Assembly: GCF_000002425.4 (NCBI RefSeq)
Contig: NC_037264.1
Coordinates: 10,331,194-10,395,193, forward strand
Reading direction: 5' to 3'
Source of the DNA: Physcomitrium patens
Lineage: Eukaryota; Streptophyta; Bryopsida; Funariales; Funariaceae
DNA: 64,000 nucleotides
The position numbers were made by a program, and so were the translations under genes. This document shows positions 32,233 through 44,499 of this stretch, piece after piece; the first letter of the stretch is position 1; each line of letters opens with the position of its first letter. The notes under the pieces are model-generated. The model ran no database searches, was not told the origin of the DNA, and saw only the letters and a list, made by a program, of their open reading frames with translations.

Positions 32233-32763
32233 TCATCGAATTGATTTAGGTTTATCGGGATGTCGTTGATGAAACTCCTGTACCTTTTGGGGCACATTCG
32301 CAAGATTTTCAGCTAGCTCCCACGTTCGCTCATTTATGTCATAGCCGCACCAATGAACAAGATATTCTAACTTTTCCCACCTTCGCAGTGAATCCAATAC
32401 CTTTTCAACCTCGTATTCTTCGTGGTTCTCGATTTCAATATTAGGTGGCGGACATTGCACTCTTCCAGGAAAAGATGACTCTTGATAAGGTTCCAACAGA
32501 GAAACATGAAAGACTGGATGTACCTTCATAGAAGCCGGTCACTCCAGCCGGTATGCCACTGGATTAATTTGCTTCTGGATGATAAATGGTCCCAATCTTC
32601 GATAGTCCAACTTATCACATGGTCGCTTGGTCTAGATATTTCGTCGAAGAAGCCAGGCTTTGTCTCCAAGTTTGAAGGTAGGTGCTGGATTCCGATATCT
32701 ATCTGCAGACGTCTTATAGGATTCTTGAGCGGATTGTAATTGAAGCTTCAACATAGTTTGAAG
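32233..32763 (-). pseudogene. A3 integrase C-terminus and chromodomain
   Basis: Contains the integrase GPFIIQKQINPVAYRL-type barrel, then HPVFHVSLLEPYQ and a chromodomain (YEVEKVLDSL, YLVHWCGYD, ERTWELAENL). The three aromatic cage residues are present: Tyr39, Trp60 and Tyr63 counted from the Met at 32529. This suits binding of methylated histone H3 and targeting to heterochromatin, as known for chromoviruses. Stops after QLS (32764) and in RLE*PAS are shared with A2. Confidence 0.82.
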
Positions 32764-33714
32764 CTATGATAGTTGCTTCGCAAATCCTACAGCTGCTGGA
32801 TTGTTATTTGTTGACAGACTTAAGAAATCAAGCTTCGGATGATACCCATAGTTGGAAAAGAATGGTGTTTGTTGAGTCAACGCATGGAGGGTATTGTTAT
32901 ATGCAAACTCGGCTAGCGGTAGATATGCAGTCCAATCGTCTTGCTGATAGTTGAGGCTGTATCGTAAGTACTGCTCTAAGACTTGGTTCACCCGTTCCGT
33001 TTGGCCATCAGTTTGAGGATGAAAAGCTGAAGAAAGCTTGATATCCACCTTCAATATCTCAAAGAGAGATCTCCAAAACTTTGATACGAACTGGATACCT
33101 CGATCTGATATGATATCATCTGGTAGTCCATGATATCGATACACATTACCGAGAAAGAGTCTTGCTGTGACTTCACTGGACAATGTCTTCTTACAAGGAA
33201 CAAAGTGTGCCATCTTCGTAAGCCGATCTACCACGACAAAGATGCTGTCAAATGAGTTTGATGATGGCAAGTCCATGATGAAGTCCATAGAAATTGAAGA
33301 CCATGGTCGACGTGGAATTGGCAATGGCTGTAGAAGTCCATAAGGGTGATGCCGAGGATTCTTAGATCTTGAACAGATGTCACAAGAGAGGACAAAATCT
33401 TTCACATCCTTCCACATTTGAGGCCACCAAAAATCTCGGGAAATAAGCTCCAAGGTCTTGTTGAATCCAAAATGTCCCGCAATTAAAAAATCATGGCGAG
33501 ATTGAAGAACTCGGAGTTGTGCTAGTCCTTTTGGAATGTACAATCGCTCTTCAAAGTATAAAAGATCTCCCTCCACCTTGAACTTGTCATCATTGGTACG
33601 TTGCTTGATATCAATGGCTACTGAATCTTTAATGGTCATAGCACGTACCTGGTTTAAGAAGTCAGCATCAAATGATACAATAGTAGCACAAAGTTGAAAT
33701 CTCTCTGGCTTCAA
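32764..33714 (-). CDS. A3 integrase, zinc and catalytic domains (open frame)
   Basis: The open frame has the H2C2 zinc domain (HDFLIAGH; CDICSRSK), the core with Asp (SMDFIMDL), Asp (IISDRGIQF) and Glu (DGQTERVNQ), and the [10 protein letters not shown] block. The catalytic triad is intact. It joins the end of the RNase H frame by overlap at 33711-33714 through a small local rearrangement and is cut off from the chromodomain by a TAG. In a full element it would cleave and insert the DNA copy in the nucleus. Confidence 0.82.
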   Translation of the reverse strand: MKPERFQLCATIVSFDADFLNQVRAMTIKDSVAIDIKQRTNDDKFKVEGDLLYFEERLYIPKGLAQLRVLQSRHDFLIAGHFGFNKTLELISRDFWWPQMWKDVKDFVLSCDICSRSKNPRHHPYGLLQPLPIPRRPWSSISMDFIMDLPSSNSFDSIFVVVDRLTKMAHFVPCKKTLSSEVTARLFLGNVYRYHGLPDDIISDRGIQFVSKFWRSLFEILKVDIKLSSAFHPQTDGQTERVNQVLEQYLRYSLNYQQDDWTAYLPLAEFAYNNTLHALTQQTPFFSNYGYHPKLDFLSLSTNNNPAAVGFAKQLS

Positions 33715-34436
33715 TAACGTTGTACATTGTTGATCAAATGCTGCTTCTCTAGTCTTTGGTGCAAGATACGATCTCCTTGATAAAGCATCGGCTGGAAAGG
33801 CTGCCTTCCAGGTCGATAAGTGATAACAAAATCGAATCTAGATAGCAACATATTCCACCGAGCTTGACGCCGATTTAAAACTCGAGTCGTCATGAAATAC
33901 TCCAAATTCTTGTGATCCATGTATATGGTTACTGGATGTGCAGCTCCTTCAAGAAAGTGACGCCATTCTTCGAAAGAATCCACTATAGCAAGAAGTTCCT
34001 TATCGTGGATCTCATAATTGATTTCAGTAGTAGAGAACTTTCGAGAATAGAATGCAACTGGATGGAGCTTCTTATCTTCACTCATTTGTGAAAGCACAGC
34101 TCCCAAAGCAAAATCTGAAGCATTAGTTTCTAAATAGAAGGCCTTTGTAAAGTCTGGATGTACCAAAATTGGAGCTGTAATAAATGCTGTCTTCAAATCT
34201 TGAAACGCCTTCTTCGCCAAAGGTCCCCATTCCAACTTATCCTTGCATGTCAATCGAGTGAGAGGAGCAGCAACTTGAGAATAATTCTTGATGAAGATCC
34301 GAAAGAAGTTAGCAAAACCAAGAAAGCATTGTACGTCTCTAACCGTCTTCAGAACCTCCCAAGACATGATTGCTTCTACTTTCTTGGGGTCCATCTTCAA
34401 ACCTTCTGTAGTCGCAATGACCACCAAAAATTCCAT
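33711..34436 (-). pseudogene. A3 RNase H domain
   Basis: Frame from MEFLVVIATTEGLK to the end of RNase H. A changed stretch near 33790 (GGCTGGAAAGGC instead of GGATAGTCCTTG) shifts the frame and removes the GLSDALSRR motif. The RT boundary TAG at 34443 is shared with A1 and A2. Confidence 0.8.
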
Positions 34437-34442
34437 CTCCGT

Positions 34443-35702
34443 CTAGTGAAGTAAACACTTTTCTAATTTGGCATATAGTCCTCGCTTGCGTAGTTTCTCT
34501 AAGACCAAACGAACATGCTCCTCATGCTCTTCTTCGTTTTTAGAGAATATTAGAATATCGTCCAAGTAGATGACAATAAAATCGTCGAGGTGTTCTCGAA
34601 AGATGTCATTTATCATATGTTGAAAAACCGCTGGAGCATTGGTAAGACCAAAAGGCATGACATTATATTCGAAATGACCATACCTTGTACGGAATGCTGT
34701 CTTCCACTCATCTCCTTCCTTGATTTGTACAAGATTATTAGCTCCTTTCAGATCAATTTTTGTAAAGATCTTCGCACGTCCAAGTTGTTCTAAGAGACTA
34801 GAAATCAAGGGTAATGGGTAACGATTTTTCTTTGTTACCTTGTTGAGGCCTCGATAGTCCACACACATCCGTAATGATCCATCTTTCTTCTTCACAAATA
34901 AGATGGGTGCTCCAGCTGATGATTTTGAATGACGAATGAAGTTCTTGGCTAGATTCTCGTCCATGTACTTTCGTAACTCTGCTAACTCCGTTTGCGATAG
35001 ATTGAAGATTGGGCCAAAAGGTGGTTGTGCTCCTTCTTGCAAATCTATGGCACAATCATATGGTTGGTGTTCCGGTAGTATGTCGGCATTCTTCTTTTGA
35101 AACACGTCTTCAAAATCTTTATATTGCTCCAGTATACTTGCTGTTGAGATCTTCTCCTCGGTAGTTGGAGCCTCATAAATGACAAATGGAGTGCCTTCCT
35201 TAGATGATCTTATAAATGCTCTTGCTCCAATGAATAAGGATTTCTTTTTTCGAGGTTTTTTACTAGGTTTTTTCTTGGGTGGTTTTGTGGAAAAAGTGAT
35301 CTTTTGCAACCTCCAATCTATCAATGGATTATGTTTTTCCAACCAAGAAAGACCAAGAATAATAGGATTTGATGGGGTTCTAATAATATTAAAAATAATA
35401 TGACTACTATGGTCTTTAAATGTTACTTCTATAGGTTTTGATTCATAGGTGATGCTACCAGACAATAAAAGTTGCCCATCTATGACCTCAATATGAACAG
35501 GTTTTGATTTTTGTACTAAAGGGATCTTATGACGCTTTACAAATTCTTTGTCTAAAAAACAAGCAGATGCTCCTGAGTCTAGTAGTGCTAAGGTTCTCAG
35601 TTTTTGAGGGCCGATAAACAGAGGGATTGTAAAACAAAGTGCAGGTTGGGCAAAAAGAAAGGAACCTGATTGTTGTTGGGATATTTCATTGTCCAGCCGC
35701 AC
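34443..35702 (-). CDS. A3 protease-reverse transcriptase reading frame
   Basis: 419 codons, open, with protease DSGAS at 42-46, the lysine-rich linker and an RT domain with YLDD at 379-382. It has the same length and arrangement as the A1 frame and the same GANNL variant. It ends at the shared TAG, which splits the pol polyprotein before the thumb and RNase H. Confidence 0.82.
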   Translation of the reverse strand: MRLDNEISQQQSGSFLFAQPALCFTIPLFIGPQKLRTLALLDSGASACFLDKEFVKRHKIPLVQKSKPVHIEVIDGQLLLSGSITYESKPIEVTFKDHSSHIIFNIIRTPSNPIILGLSWLEKHNPLIDWRLQKITFSTKPPKKKPSKKPRKKKSLFIGARAFIRSSKEGTPFVIYEAPTTEEKISTASILEQYKDFEDVFQKKNADILPEHQPYDCAIDLQEGAQPPFGPIFNLSQTELAELRKYMDENLAKNFIRHSKSSAGAPILFVKKKDGSLRMCVDYRGLNKVTKKNRYPLPLISSLLEQLGRAKIFTKIDLKGANNLVQIKEGDEWKTAFRTRYGHFEYNVMPFGLTNAPAVFQHMINDIFREHLDDFIVIYLDDILIFSKNEEEHEEHVRLVLEKLRKRGLYAKLEKCLLH

Positions 35703-35707
35703 GGTTC

Positions 35708-36673
35708 TTACTGTGGCTGGGCATCCTCGTTTTCCTGAACAAATACTCCCCTAGTCTTGACTATGCCTCGATTTAGCTTTTTGGAGCAGTTTCCGACTTT
35801 GTGGCCTTCTCCACTGCAGTACAAGCATAAATTTTCCTCCATACGTCCCTTTTTTTCTTCTATAGTAAGAGATTTGATACGTATCGCATCAATTTGCATG
35901 TCTTCCACCTCTGAATGCGAATTCACACCGCTTGCCGACATAGTTGGAGCATGACAAATTGTATGTTGTCTTGAGCGTTGGTCTTGGCGACGTTGGAATA
36001 GGCGATTATCGCACTTCACAGCTTGGTTAATGGCTTCATTGAGCGTTCGTGGATCAGGAAGAGTTAACAGCAAATCCTTCACATCATCTCTTAAACCCCA
36101 ATAGAATTGACTCATCAACGCTTCTTCATCCCAATTGATGTCGCATACTAATTGCCTGAAATTCGAAGCATAGACTGATGTAGAATACATCCCTTGTCGT
36201 AGCGACCGGATCTTTGTTGTAGCCCATCGAACCTTATCGTGTTCACCAAATGCTTCCGCAAATGCTTCCAAAAAGGTTTTGAAGTTGTTTAATATGGATG
36301 ATCGTTTCTCAAACAAAGGAGCAAACCATGATAGAGCTTGTCCCGTAAGTAAGGTTCCAACAAGTCCAACACGTGACTCCTCCGTTAGATATCGTTTGGG
36401 CTGTAAAATTGTTATCAACCTGATTTGATTGACGAATCCTCGAAACTTGGAACGTGTTCCATCAAACTTATCTGGAAGGCTAACTCGAGGTTCCTTATGT
36501 TGTAGAATTAGTGGTTCTTGTCGAACCTGAGGTAAAGTTGTTTCTCCAAGTGCCGAAATTTGAGGCTGGTGTAGTTTAGATTGTGCTATCCCAGATACTC
36601 TATCATTATGAAGCCTTGCCACCACTCCTTCAATCTCTGCAGTTCTTTGTGATAACGTAGCCATGGCATTCAT
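35708..36673 (-). pseudogene. A3 gag, 5' truncated
   Basis: Open from MNAMATLSQRTAEI to the TAG, with capsid and the CCHC knuckle CSGEGHKVGNC. About 20-29 N-terminal codons, the leader and the LTR are missing, because the insertion border with F runs through this gag. The Met at 36673 is created at the junction region and is not the native start. Confidence 0.82.
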
Positions 36674-36685
36674 GATGATTGTCAG

Positions 36686-38640
36686 TTTTTGTTGCCATGG
36701 CCTTCGTCTATTTGGTGATATAATTGGTGGCTACTAGAATATAATGTTTATGTCCATTTCGAGAGGCATGTGCAATAGATCCTATAAAGTCATTACCCCT
36801 ATTTTTTGAATGGTATCTTTGCCAAAATTGGTACCAATGGCATTGCAGAAGTTCTAGTAGGGCGACCAATTCGTTGGCAAGGATCACAATGAAAAACATA
36901 TTGGTGTGCATCTGAAAATATTTTTGGCCACCAGTATCCATCCATTAAAGCCTTACGTGCGATGCTATCATCCGCAAAATATCCTCCATAACTGTCCAAA
37001 TGACATCCTTCCAAAATTATACAAACTTCACTATGAAAGATGCAACGGTGTAAAATTCCAACCTGCCCTTGTTTGTACAAGGCATCACCAATCATGGTAT
37101 ATGACACACTTTTTAAAATGAGACGTTTCTTTAATTTTTCATTATAAGAAATTGAAAAAGTCTGAAACGTTAGATATTGGATCAATTTACCATATTCGAG
37201 TGTAATGACATCCACAGCAAATAGTTGTGCATCTGAAAGAGCATTGTTTATCGGCTCATTATCCAATATATTAGATAAATGAGATAAGTGATCCGCATTG
37301 GCATGTTTCTTGTCGGGTCGAACGTTAATCGTAAAGTTGAATTCCTGTAGAAATAACCTCCATCGAGCAATTTGTCTGCTCAATTTAGGTTTATTTATGA
37401 TGTATTTAAGCGCGTCATGATCAACGTGGAATACAAATGGGTATCCAAGTAGATAGTAGCAGAATTTCTATACAGAGTAGATCATTTCGAGGGTTTTTCA
37501 CTCGGTAGTATTATAATTTTGTTCTAGAGCAATGAATTATCAGCTCGCATAATATATGAGATGATCTAATCTTTTTTCATCTTTTTGACTGAGAATGGAT
37601 CCAATAGCAACATTGGATGCATTCACATAGACATGAAATGGTTTTGTCTAATAAAGTGTTACAAGAATTAGGGCAAATACCAATTTCTATTTCAATTCGT
37701 CAAATGCAAAAGTATAATCTTCAGTCCATATTGGGCTAGATTTAACTGATGGGGGTTTTTTTAACAAGTTGATTAATGGTTGACAGATAACTGCAAAGGA
37801 TTCAATAAAATGCCGATAGTAGCTGACTTGCCGATGAAACTACGTACGCCCGACACTGTATCTAGCTTTAGTAAATCAAATATACGAGTAATTTTATCGG
37901 AATCCATAGCAATACCTTCAACAGAGACAATGTATCCCAATAGCTTCCTCGATGGTATTCCAAATTGACACTTCTCCGAATTTAGAGATATCTCATACTT
38001 GTCGCATTGATTCAAATAGTTATCCAGTCATGCTAGATGTTCTGCCATTGTACTAAATGTGCAGAAATCGTTCAGAAATATCTCCATTGATAAACGTAGA
38101 GAATCTTAGAATGCTCATGTCATTATCCGTTGAAAAGTAGTCGGGACATTACATAATCCAAATGGCATTGCTTTATAGGCGAATGTATCCCAATCTGTGG
38201 TAAACGTAGTCTTCAACTGGTCCTCTTCGGTAATTTTAATTTGATTATACCCCAAAAATCCGTCCAAAAATGAATAAAATTCATGTCGAGCCACTACATC
38301 CAAAATATTGTCTGTAAATGGTAGCGGAAAATAGTCCTTCTTAATAGCCGCATTTAACTTTCAAAAATCTTGACATATCCTGATTTTTCCATTCTTCTTT
38401 GGTACCATCATGATTGGCGACACCCATGGACTATGCGGAATAGGATAAATAAAATCCACATTGAGAAGTTTATCCAATTCCTCTTTCACTAAAAAGAAAT
38501 ATTTTCGGTTAAGCCCGTGTTGTCTTTGACAAACTAGCATAACACCCTCCTCTAAAATAATCTGGTGCTGATACATGTCGGCTGGAATCCCTTCAAATCT
38601 GCATACATCCAAGTAAAGGACGATTTATGCTTGAAAAAGA
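36686..38640 (-). pseudogene. Element F reverse transcriptase, RNase H and first part of integrase
   Basis: Right to left: RT with ICQDF (38361), LDGFLGYNQIKI, MPFGLCNVPTTFQR and a FLNDF active site near 38080 (YLDD in other families); thumb GYIVSVEGIAMD; RNase H near 37384-37772 with many stops; SRQIARWRLFLQEF; integrase zinc domain (GYWWPKIFSD, CDPCQRIG, one His changed to Tyr in GGYFA); and the start of the core (YILVATNYITK then TAG for the Trp). It breaks off at the A3 border; the core continues at 14021. Confidence 0.8.
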
Positions 38641-40100
38641 ATTTGTTCCATTTACTCAACTCGTTACCTTGAATACCCGTGTATATCTTTATATTCTAGG
38701 ATGCTTTATGGGTGCTTAAGTTCATAGACTCGAAAACAGGTTCTTCCACAACTACCGATTTAAAATTACCTGTTGGTCCATCGTCTTGCATAGGAGATAG
38801 CAACTGCTGGTTGCTCATTTCTAACCTCATTGCACTCACATGATTGACATCATATCTGGTCATCCATTCGGTAATAATATGATCCGAGTTAGTCGCATTC
38901 TCTTGATGCAATAAATATTCACCGGGACTTTCACATTAGTAGACTCTTGCTTTTGCTGTTGAAGTGTTTTGTCCTACCCCAAATGGTGGTGAACCTATAG
39001 CATCATCATCTTCCTCAATCGATTGACTCTCGTTGTCCGATGTAAATTTTGATTCAAGCTATTGAGATTCTCTATAATATTCTATCGGATATATCTGTAG
39101 AATGATCTGGTTACTGCCTTTTCCAATTATCAATGTGCCTCAGTCCCAATCGTTCTTAGCTTTGGCTTCATAAAGCCAAGGTCTGCCTAATAAAATGAGA
39201 TATGATAATGTAGAACTCTGTAATCAGAATATAATATAATCGATCTGGTATGTCAATTCCATGATTACAGTGGCAATATTGCATAAGATTCTTATTGGCT
39301 TTATCCGAATATGATCTGCCATTCGTAAGACCAATGTCGTAGGTAGTAATTGCTTTAGATCCAAGTCCTCCATTGTATCCGCGTTCATTAAATTCACACT
39401 GGAGCCACCATCGACTTATATCCTTGGAATTAAAATACCATTGATTGTTGGTGCTCTCGGATCTGGGTTTAAACTAACTTCATGAATTTCTTTAGTGCGG
39501 AATCTTTGTTGTATTAACGCTGAATTCAATGTAGATCGACATTTCGATGCTACAGCCAAAAGTTGCTTCATTATAATTGAAGGCTAAATAACATCCAAAT
39601 CCTTCAGAATGTCGTAGGATTCCAAAGTGAGAGTAATTTCCAATACTCTTTTGCATTTCATTGGTTTCAATTTTACTCCGCTAGGCAACAATTCTTTTTT
39701 GGCAATTAGAATTACCATTAATAACTTTGCCAACTTTTCTACCACTAAAGGTTCCTTTAATGTGTAAGATCTTTTATTGGGTTGTACAAGTATTGGTACT
39801 TGGTCAATTGGGATTGATCTTGATGGTTTCGACAAATTGGCACATGAAACCGAATTGGATTCCTCAGTCTGTTGAGGTCTCAATATTGGGATACATCCCA
39901 ATATTGATATTGGTCCGTTTAGTCCCGTGGACAGCGCTACTTGCTCTCTTGTGATTGGTTCATCCAAGTCATGAATTAGATTCTTGTCTTTTTGTTGGCC
40001 TCTGGTGAGCATTGCATTCACCACCTCGACACGATGTACTGGTGAGTCTCGTTGAACAGCACCTCTGTCCTTCGCTGATTGGCTTGTTTGCATTTGTTAG
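38641..40100 (-). pseudogene. Element F protease region
   Basis: Contains a retropepsin active site VDGGSSVNLM at about 39383-39412 and the following NADTMEDLD stretch, in a frame with several stops. An upstream open piece (40093-39584) is a proline/serine-rich linker of gag-pol without recognisable domain. The segment between protease and RT (38640-39380) is strongly decayed. Confidence 0.65.
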
Positions 40101-42073
40101 TCCCGGTTATCATAATCAAAGGGCACATTGCACTGCTGATAAGTGTGACCAGATTACTTATAATTTCCACATATTGGAGGATAGTCATCTCTAGCCCTTA
40201 GATTAGGATATTCACTCGCATAATGTTTGATTTGTTTGCAACAATAGCAACGAAGTGGTCTCCTGCCAACTCCTTCAGGGATATTAGGTGTCTCTACTGG
40301 TATATAACGGCTAGGTCTGTTCTATGTCGGATGAGTAAAGGATTCTGGTTGACCAATTGGTACTGTAAACTCTGGCATTGGCTTCGTCATGGGTGGATAT
40401 TGATGGTATCCTTGTTGATTCATCGCCAATCCGTGAATATTGGATACACCTTTTTAGTAAAATTTGGAGTTTAGAAAATTGGAATAATTCATGTTTTGTT
40501 TATTCGATCGATTTCTATTCTAACCAATCTATTATTTGTTTGTACTTGATTGACATCCCATGAAGTTGGTTGAATGATTATCTCGTTACTGAGTTATTGT
40601 TGCTTTCGTAAATTCTAATAGTTGGAGGTAATATGCTTGCCCCCGCAAAAGGTATATTGTATAGTTATTTGGGATGGTGAAGGACATTCTATTACTAAAT
40701 GACCTTGCCCTTTACCATTGCTGCACCAGACATTGAGATGCATATTGGTTGCTTTATGCCTTATTTTTTCATCTTTGGCTAGATTTACAGCCAATTCATC
40801 CATTTTTTTTTTATCAATGTTAAGAACAATGATTCATTGAGATCTCTTAATACTAATACATTTGGCAATTCTTTCGTATGTATTAGTTTTTGATATGCAG
40901 AATAAGGCGCATATGGGTGTGATGATGATGGTGGTACAGCCTACAATGGGACGACATCCACTATTTCCTGTGGAATTGTACCATAATCATTCCTTCCCAA
41001 ATAACTTTTTGATGCATCATTCCAATTTGTCATTTGATAACCTTCTTGAGATGGAATCATCGTGGCTCCAACTGTTAAGTTCTACTAACAGTGACATTCC
41101 TCCCATACTTTTGCTTGCTCAAGAGATGATGCAATGGTGGCTGATTGGGCATCATTTACTTATATCTTCAATTCTGGTGGGTGTAGTTCATTAACCAATA
41201 TGGACAACACAAACGATTTCGACATTTGGTTATTTGGCCATTTCGAAGTATATCTACTATATGAGCATAATATGACTGTACTGCTTCCCCTCGTATCATT
41301 CTACTGTTCATTAATTTTTCTCTAAGATGTTCTTCAAAACCAATTGGTCGAAAATAGGCTAAAAATGTATTTTTCAATGCCTCCCAATTGATAAATTGTC
41401 CCATAGGTTGGCGGTTATACCACTCAAATGCTGTGTCCTTTAATGTTGCTGGCAACCATCTTAACCAAATATCTTCAGTTCTGCCTTTATTGGCTATACA
41501 TGTAGTCAAGAATTGTGATAAATGTTGATCTGGATCGGCTCTTGGTAACCTCCAAAAAGTAGGTAATGGAACCACAATACTTGTGCGATCTCTCGCCGCA
41601 CCCATTTGGACTATAATTGGAACTACTGGTCCTCTGGACGCCATTAAAGATGTCGGTGTTCCACTCAATTCTTTATTCAAATTAAAACTATCTCCCGTAA
41701 AAGTCTTTTTCCGACTTCTAAGCCTTTTCAATTGACTATTATTATCTCCAAATAATTTTATTGATTGAATATGAGGTGAAAATGATGGGTTTTGATATAC
41801 TCTGAATTGGTCTTTATTGGCAAGTGATTTATACCGATCTTCAGAACCAATCTTGTTAGAATCGAACGTATCTCCAATTGGAAAAATATCCAATGGGTTA
41901 CCTAATTCCTCTGTGCCTTCTTCGCTTTTCGTTAACAGCTTCGAGAGGTATGCTGGACTATTAGCAGCACTCCTCGTGAGTGCTCTTCGCAATTTCTTTA
42001 AGGGTATGTACTTCTGAAATATTAGAGGTCGATTGTCTTCTGGGTACGATCGAATATGCCGATAGGCATGCAA
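40101..42073 (-). pseudogene. Element F gag with zinc knuckle remnants
   Basis: The open piece 42073-41168 holds the retrotransposon gag domain (RWLPATLKDTAFEWYNRQP; ALKNTFLAYFRPIGFEEHLR). Downstream, stops follow. Two degenerate CCHC knuckles remain: a WCSNGKGQGHLVIEC stretch near 40700 and a CGNYKxxGHTxxxC stretch near 40150. The N-terminal 100 residues are unusual in composition and not recognised. Confidence 0.7.
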
Positions 42074-42307
42074 CCACGACTTAATCCAACTTTGTCGATG
42101 CTTCTTTTTTAATTTGTGATCTCACTCATTACGCAATAAATATCTTGCTTGCGATCTCTCTGTTCTTTCCTTTCATTGCTTTATTCTCTATGCTTTTAAA
42201 TTCTCATTCTTAATAACCATACCCTTTCATTTTTTCTACCGAGTTTACTTTCTAATGTCTTTTACTTCTTCGGCAGTTAATTCCTAATACTCAATAATGT
42301 TGTCAAT

Positions 42308-42324
42308 CCCCAACAGTGGCGCCA
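42308..42324 (-). other. Primer binding site of element F
   Basis: TGGCGCCACTGTTGGGG on the minus strand, five bases inside the 5' LTR. TGGCGCC primer sites are typical of Tat/Athila-type plant elements. Confidence 0.75.
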
Positions 42325-42329
42325 AAATA

Positions 42330-43096
42330 TGATTATCGTTTTACTGATTCCCGAAGAAACCTTCGAGAATAAACCTATATAGGAGAATTCGAACACAGGA
42401 AAAGACCATGTATATGAGCTCCAATTGTTAGGATCACACAATTAATCGCTACTGCTAAATGCTTACAATACCAAAGAACACTTAACTTTTCTTCCTACTG
42501 TCTATTTTCTCATATCAATACGAGAACAACCAAGACATCAATTTCAGTACCATGTGTAATTCACGAATACACAAGCATAACCCAAACCCTAGAATGAACA
42601 ACTTCTCATCCACATAATCTGATCGAGACAATTCCTTTAATTATAATTCTTTTCCACTGAACTTACAATCTTGCAATAAACAATGACTGGAAACTTCCAT
42701 ACATCATTAATCTTTCACAACAATTGATAAATAATAATCCATAAATAACTTCATAAATCAAACATTGATTCATTAAATCGATTCTCTTCACTAGAATCAA
42801 CACTAATACAAAAGAAACAAGAAAACTAAAAAGAAGAGATAGCACCAAGCTTATTCTGGCTCAGTACTATTGCAGTTTGGCACCCCGACTCATGACTATC
42901 ATAGTCTGGCATTTTCTTCCTTTCTCCCATCCTCCTTATACTACCCCGAGATACCAACTCCTATACTATGGATGATAACTACTTTTCCTGACTATTCATC
43001 CATTCTACCTGTTGAACCATCTTTTCAATAGTTATCTATCCTTCTTTACACTATACACTAGATATCTACATTTTGAAAATAATTACTTATTCTACA
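42330..43096 (-). repeat. 5' LTR of element F
   Basis: 767 bp, TGATTATCG to ATTCTACA on the plus strand; same length as the partner at 10442-11208. It precedes the primer site, so it is the 5' LTR of the minus-strand element. Confidence 0.88.
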
Positions 43097-44023
43097 GTAA
43101 TTAAAAAAACTAAATTATAAAATAATATGAAATATTTTTTTAAAGAAACTAATATCTTTACTTTAAATTTTTTTTTTGATTTTGATTTTAATTTTTATGA
43201 AGTATTCTTAAATATGAATATTAAAATCTATGTTCATACGTCAAGTTAATTTTCTAGTAAACACAAAACAAAGTTTTTTAGAATTAGCTTAATATCTATA
43301 TATTTTAAATGAAATAAATATAATATTAATTAGATTTTCATTTATTTACTTATTTATTTGAGACATTAAAAAATTAGATTCCTAAATATAAATAAAATTA
43401 TTTTCAAATATTTTAAAATATAAATAAGTTAATATAACATTTATGCTATTTATTGAGTAACAATTTATTACATATAAGTATGTATTGATTTTTGTAATAT
43501 AAAATATTTTAAAATAGAAATTTTATATACAATAATTATTTTTTAGAATTAAGAATTAACTTTATAAATATTTTAAATATAAATGGTATTTATTGTGGTA
43601 GTAATTATTTAGTACATATTAAAGATTAGAGCAAGTAAATTTTAAAGCAAACTCTATAAGTAAAGGTACCGCTTAAAATTGCACATGATTGTTTCATTCT
43701 AACACTTTTATTTTTTGATATAATTTCTTGATATTATTATTATTTATTGATTTTTAATGTTAAGAAGTGGTATCAGTATAAAATTCTACATATATTTTAG
43801 TACATTTTAAAAAAATTACATAGATTCCAAATGAATTCTCTATTATCATATCATTTCTAATAAGACATTCAAATTTACTTTAATATTACTTCAAAGCTAA
43901 GACTTCTATTATCTTATATTATTTAAATTTATTTTATTTAACAAGTATTATTAATTAGTTTATATTTATAATTTTTATTTTAATTTTAGATTTTCCAAAA
44001 AAAATGATAAATTATAAGTTAAG

Positions 44024-44055
<32 letters not shown>

Positions 44056-44480
44056 TCTTTATTATAAAAACTTATAATTTATTTGATAAGATATTATTTT
44101 TTATTTATTTTTATTTTTTAAAGTCTAATTGTTACCAAGGTTATTTTGATTTGAAAGTTCAAAAGTCAAGCAGACTGTATTTACATTTTTTCATAGTAAT
44201 CTTTTTATGCCATATTCTTAAAATTAATTATATTTTTATATTTTTATTAACCTTAATTTTTTTTTAGTTGTATCTTCATTGTTGAAGAAAGCTTCTATAA
44301 ATGCTATTTTAAATCTTGTATAATACGTGTCTTTTTTTTAACTTTTGTTTAAAATATTTAATTCATAGTAGATAATTTAAATTTTTTAGTATTTAGAACT
44401 ATTTAATACATCTGTAAATATTAATATTAATATATAATAAAAATGAAGTAGTAGAAAGAAAGTTATATAAATATTATAGT
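43097..44480. other. AT-rich DNA without recognisable gene
   Basis: Long A/T stretches resembling 7400-10400; probably the original flank of element F. The frame 44004-44267 is low-complexity and not supported as a gene. Confidence 0.6.
44028..44055. repeat. (TA)n microsatellite
   Basis: About 14 uninterrupted TA dinucleotides. Confidence 0.9.
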
Positions 44481-44499
44481 AATAGTTGAGAATACATAT

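Larger units (their letters stand above)
31274..36673 (-). mobile_element. Chromovirus copy A3, minus strand, 5' truncated within gag
   Basis: This is the most complete A body: gag (lacking about the first 29 codons), PR-RT, RNase H, integrase, chromodomain, 3' UTR, polypurine tract and LTR. The right border lies in gag at GGCATTCAT, directly abutting element F integrase; the 5' LTR and leader are lost. Confidence 0.85.
10442..43096 (-). mobile_element. Element F: old non-chromoviral Ty3/gypsy retrotransposon, split by a 22.6-kb nested insertion
   Basis: Two 767-bp LTRs (10442-11208 and 42330-43096) in the same orientation enclose, on the minus strand, a tRNA primer site, gag, protease, RT, RNase H, integrase, an extra coiled-coil frame and a polypurine tract. 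The integrase is cut at 14026/36674 by foreign elements; without them F would measure about 10 kb. The RT motif style (MPFGLCN, FLNDF) and the primer site TGGCGCCACTG resemble Tat/Athila-type elements rather than chromoviruses, and no chromodomain is seen. By eye, the first 160 bp of the LTRs differ at about 10 positions (roughly 6%). No clean target duplication is visible (AATTG versus GTAAT). All genes are broken. Confidence 0.85.

Noticed and set aside
10437-43101. Target duplication of element F
   Set aside because: Flanks AATTG and GTAAT do not match well enough; mutation or border error cannot be told apart.
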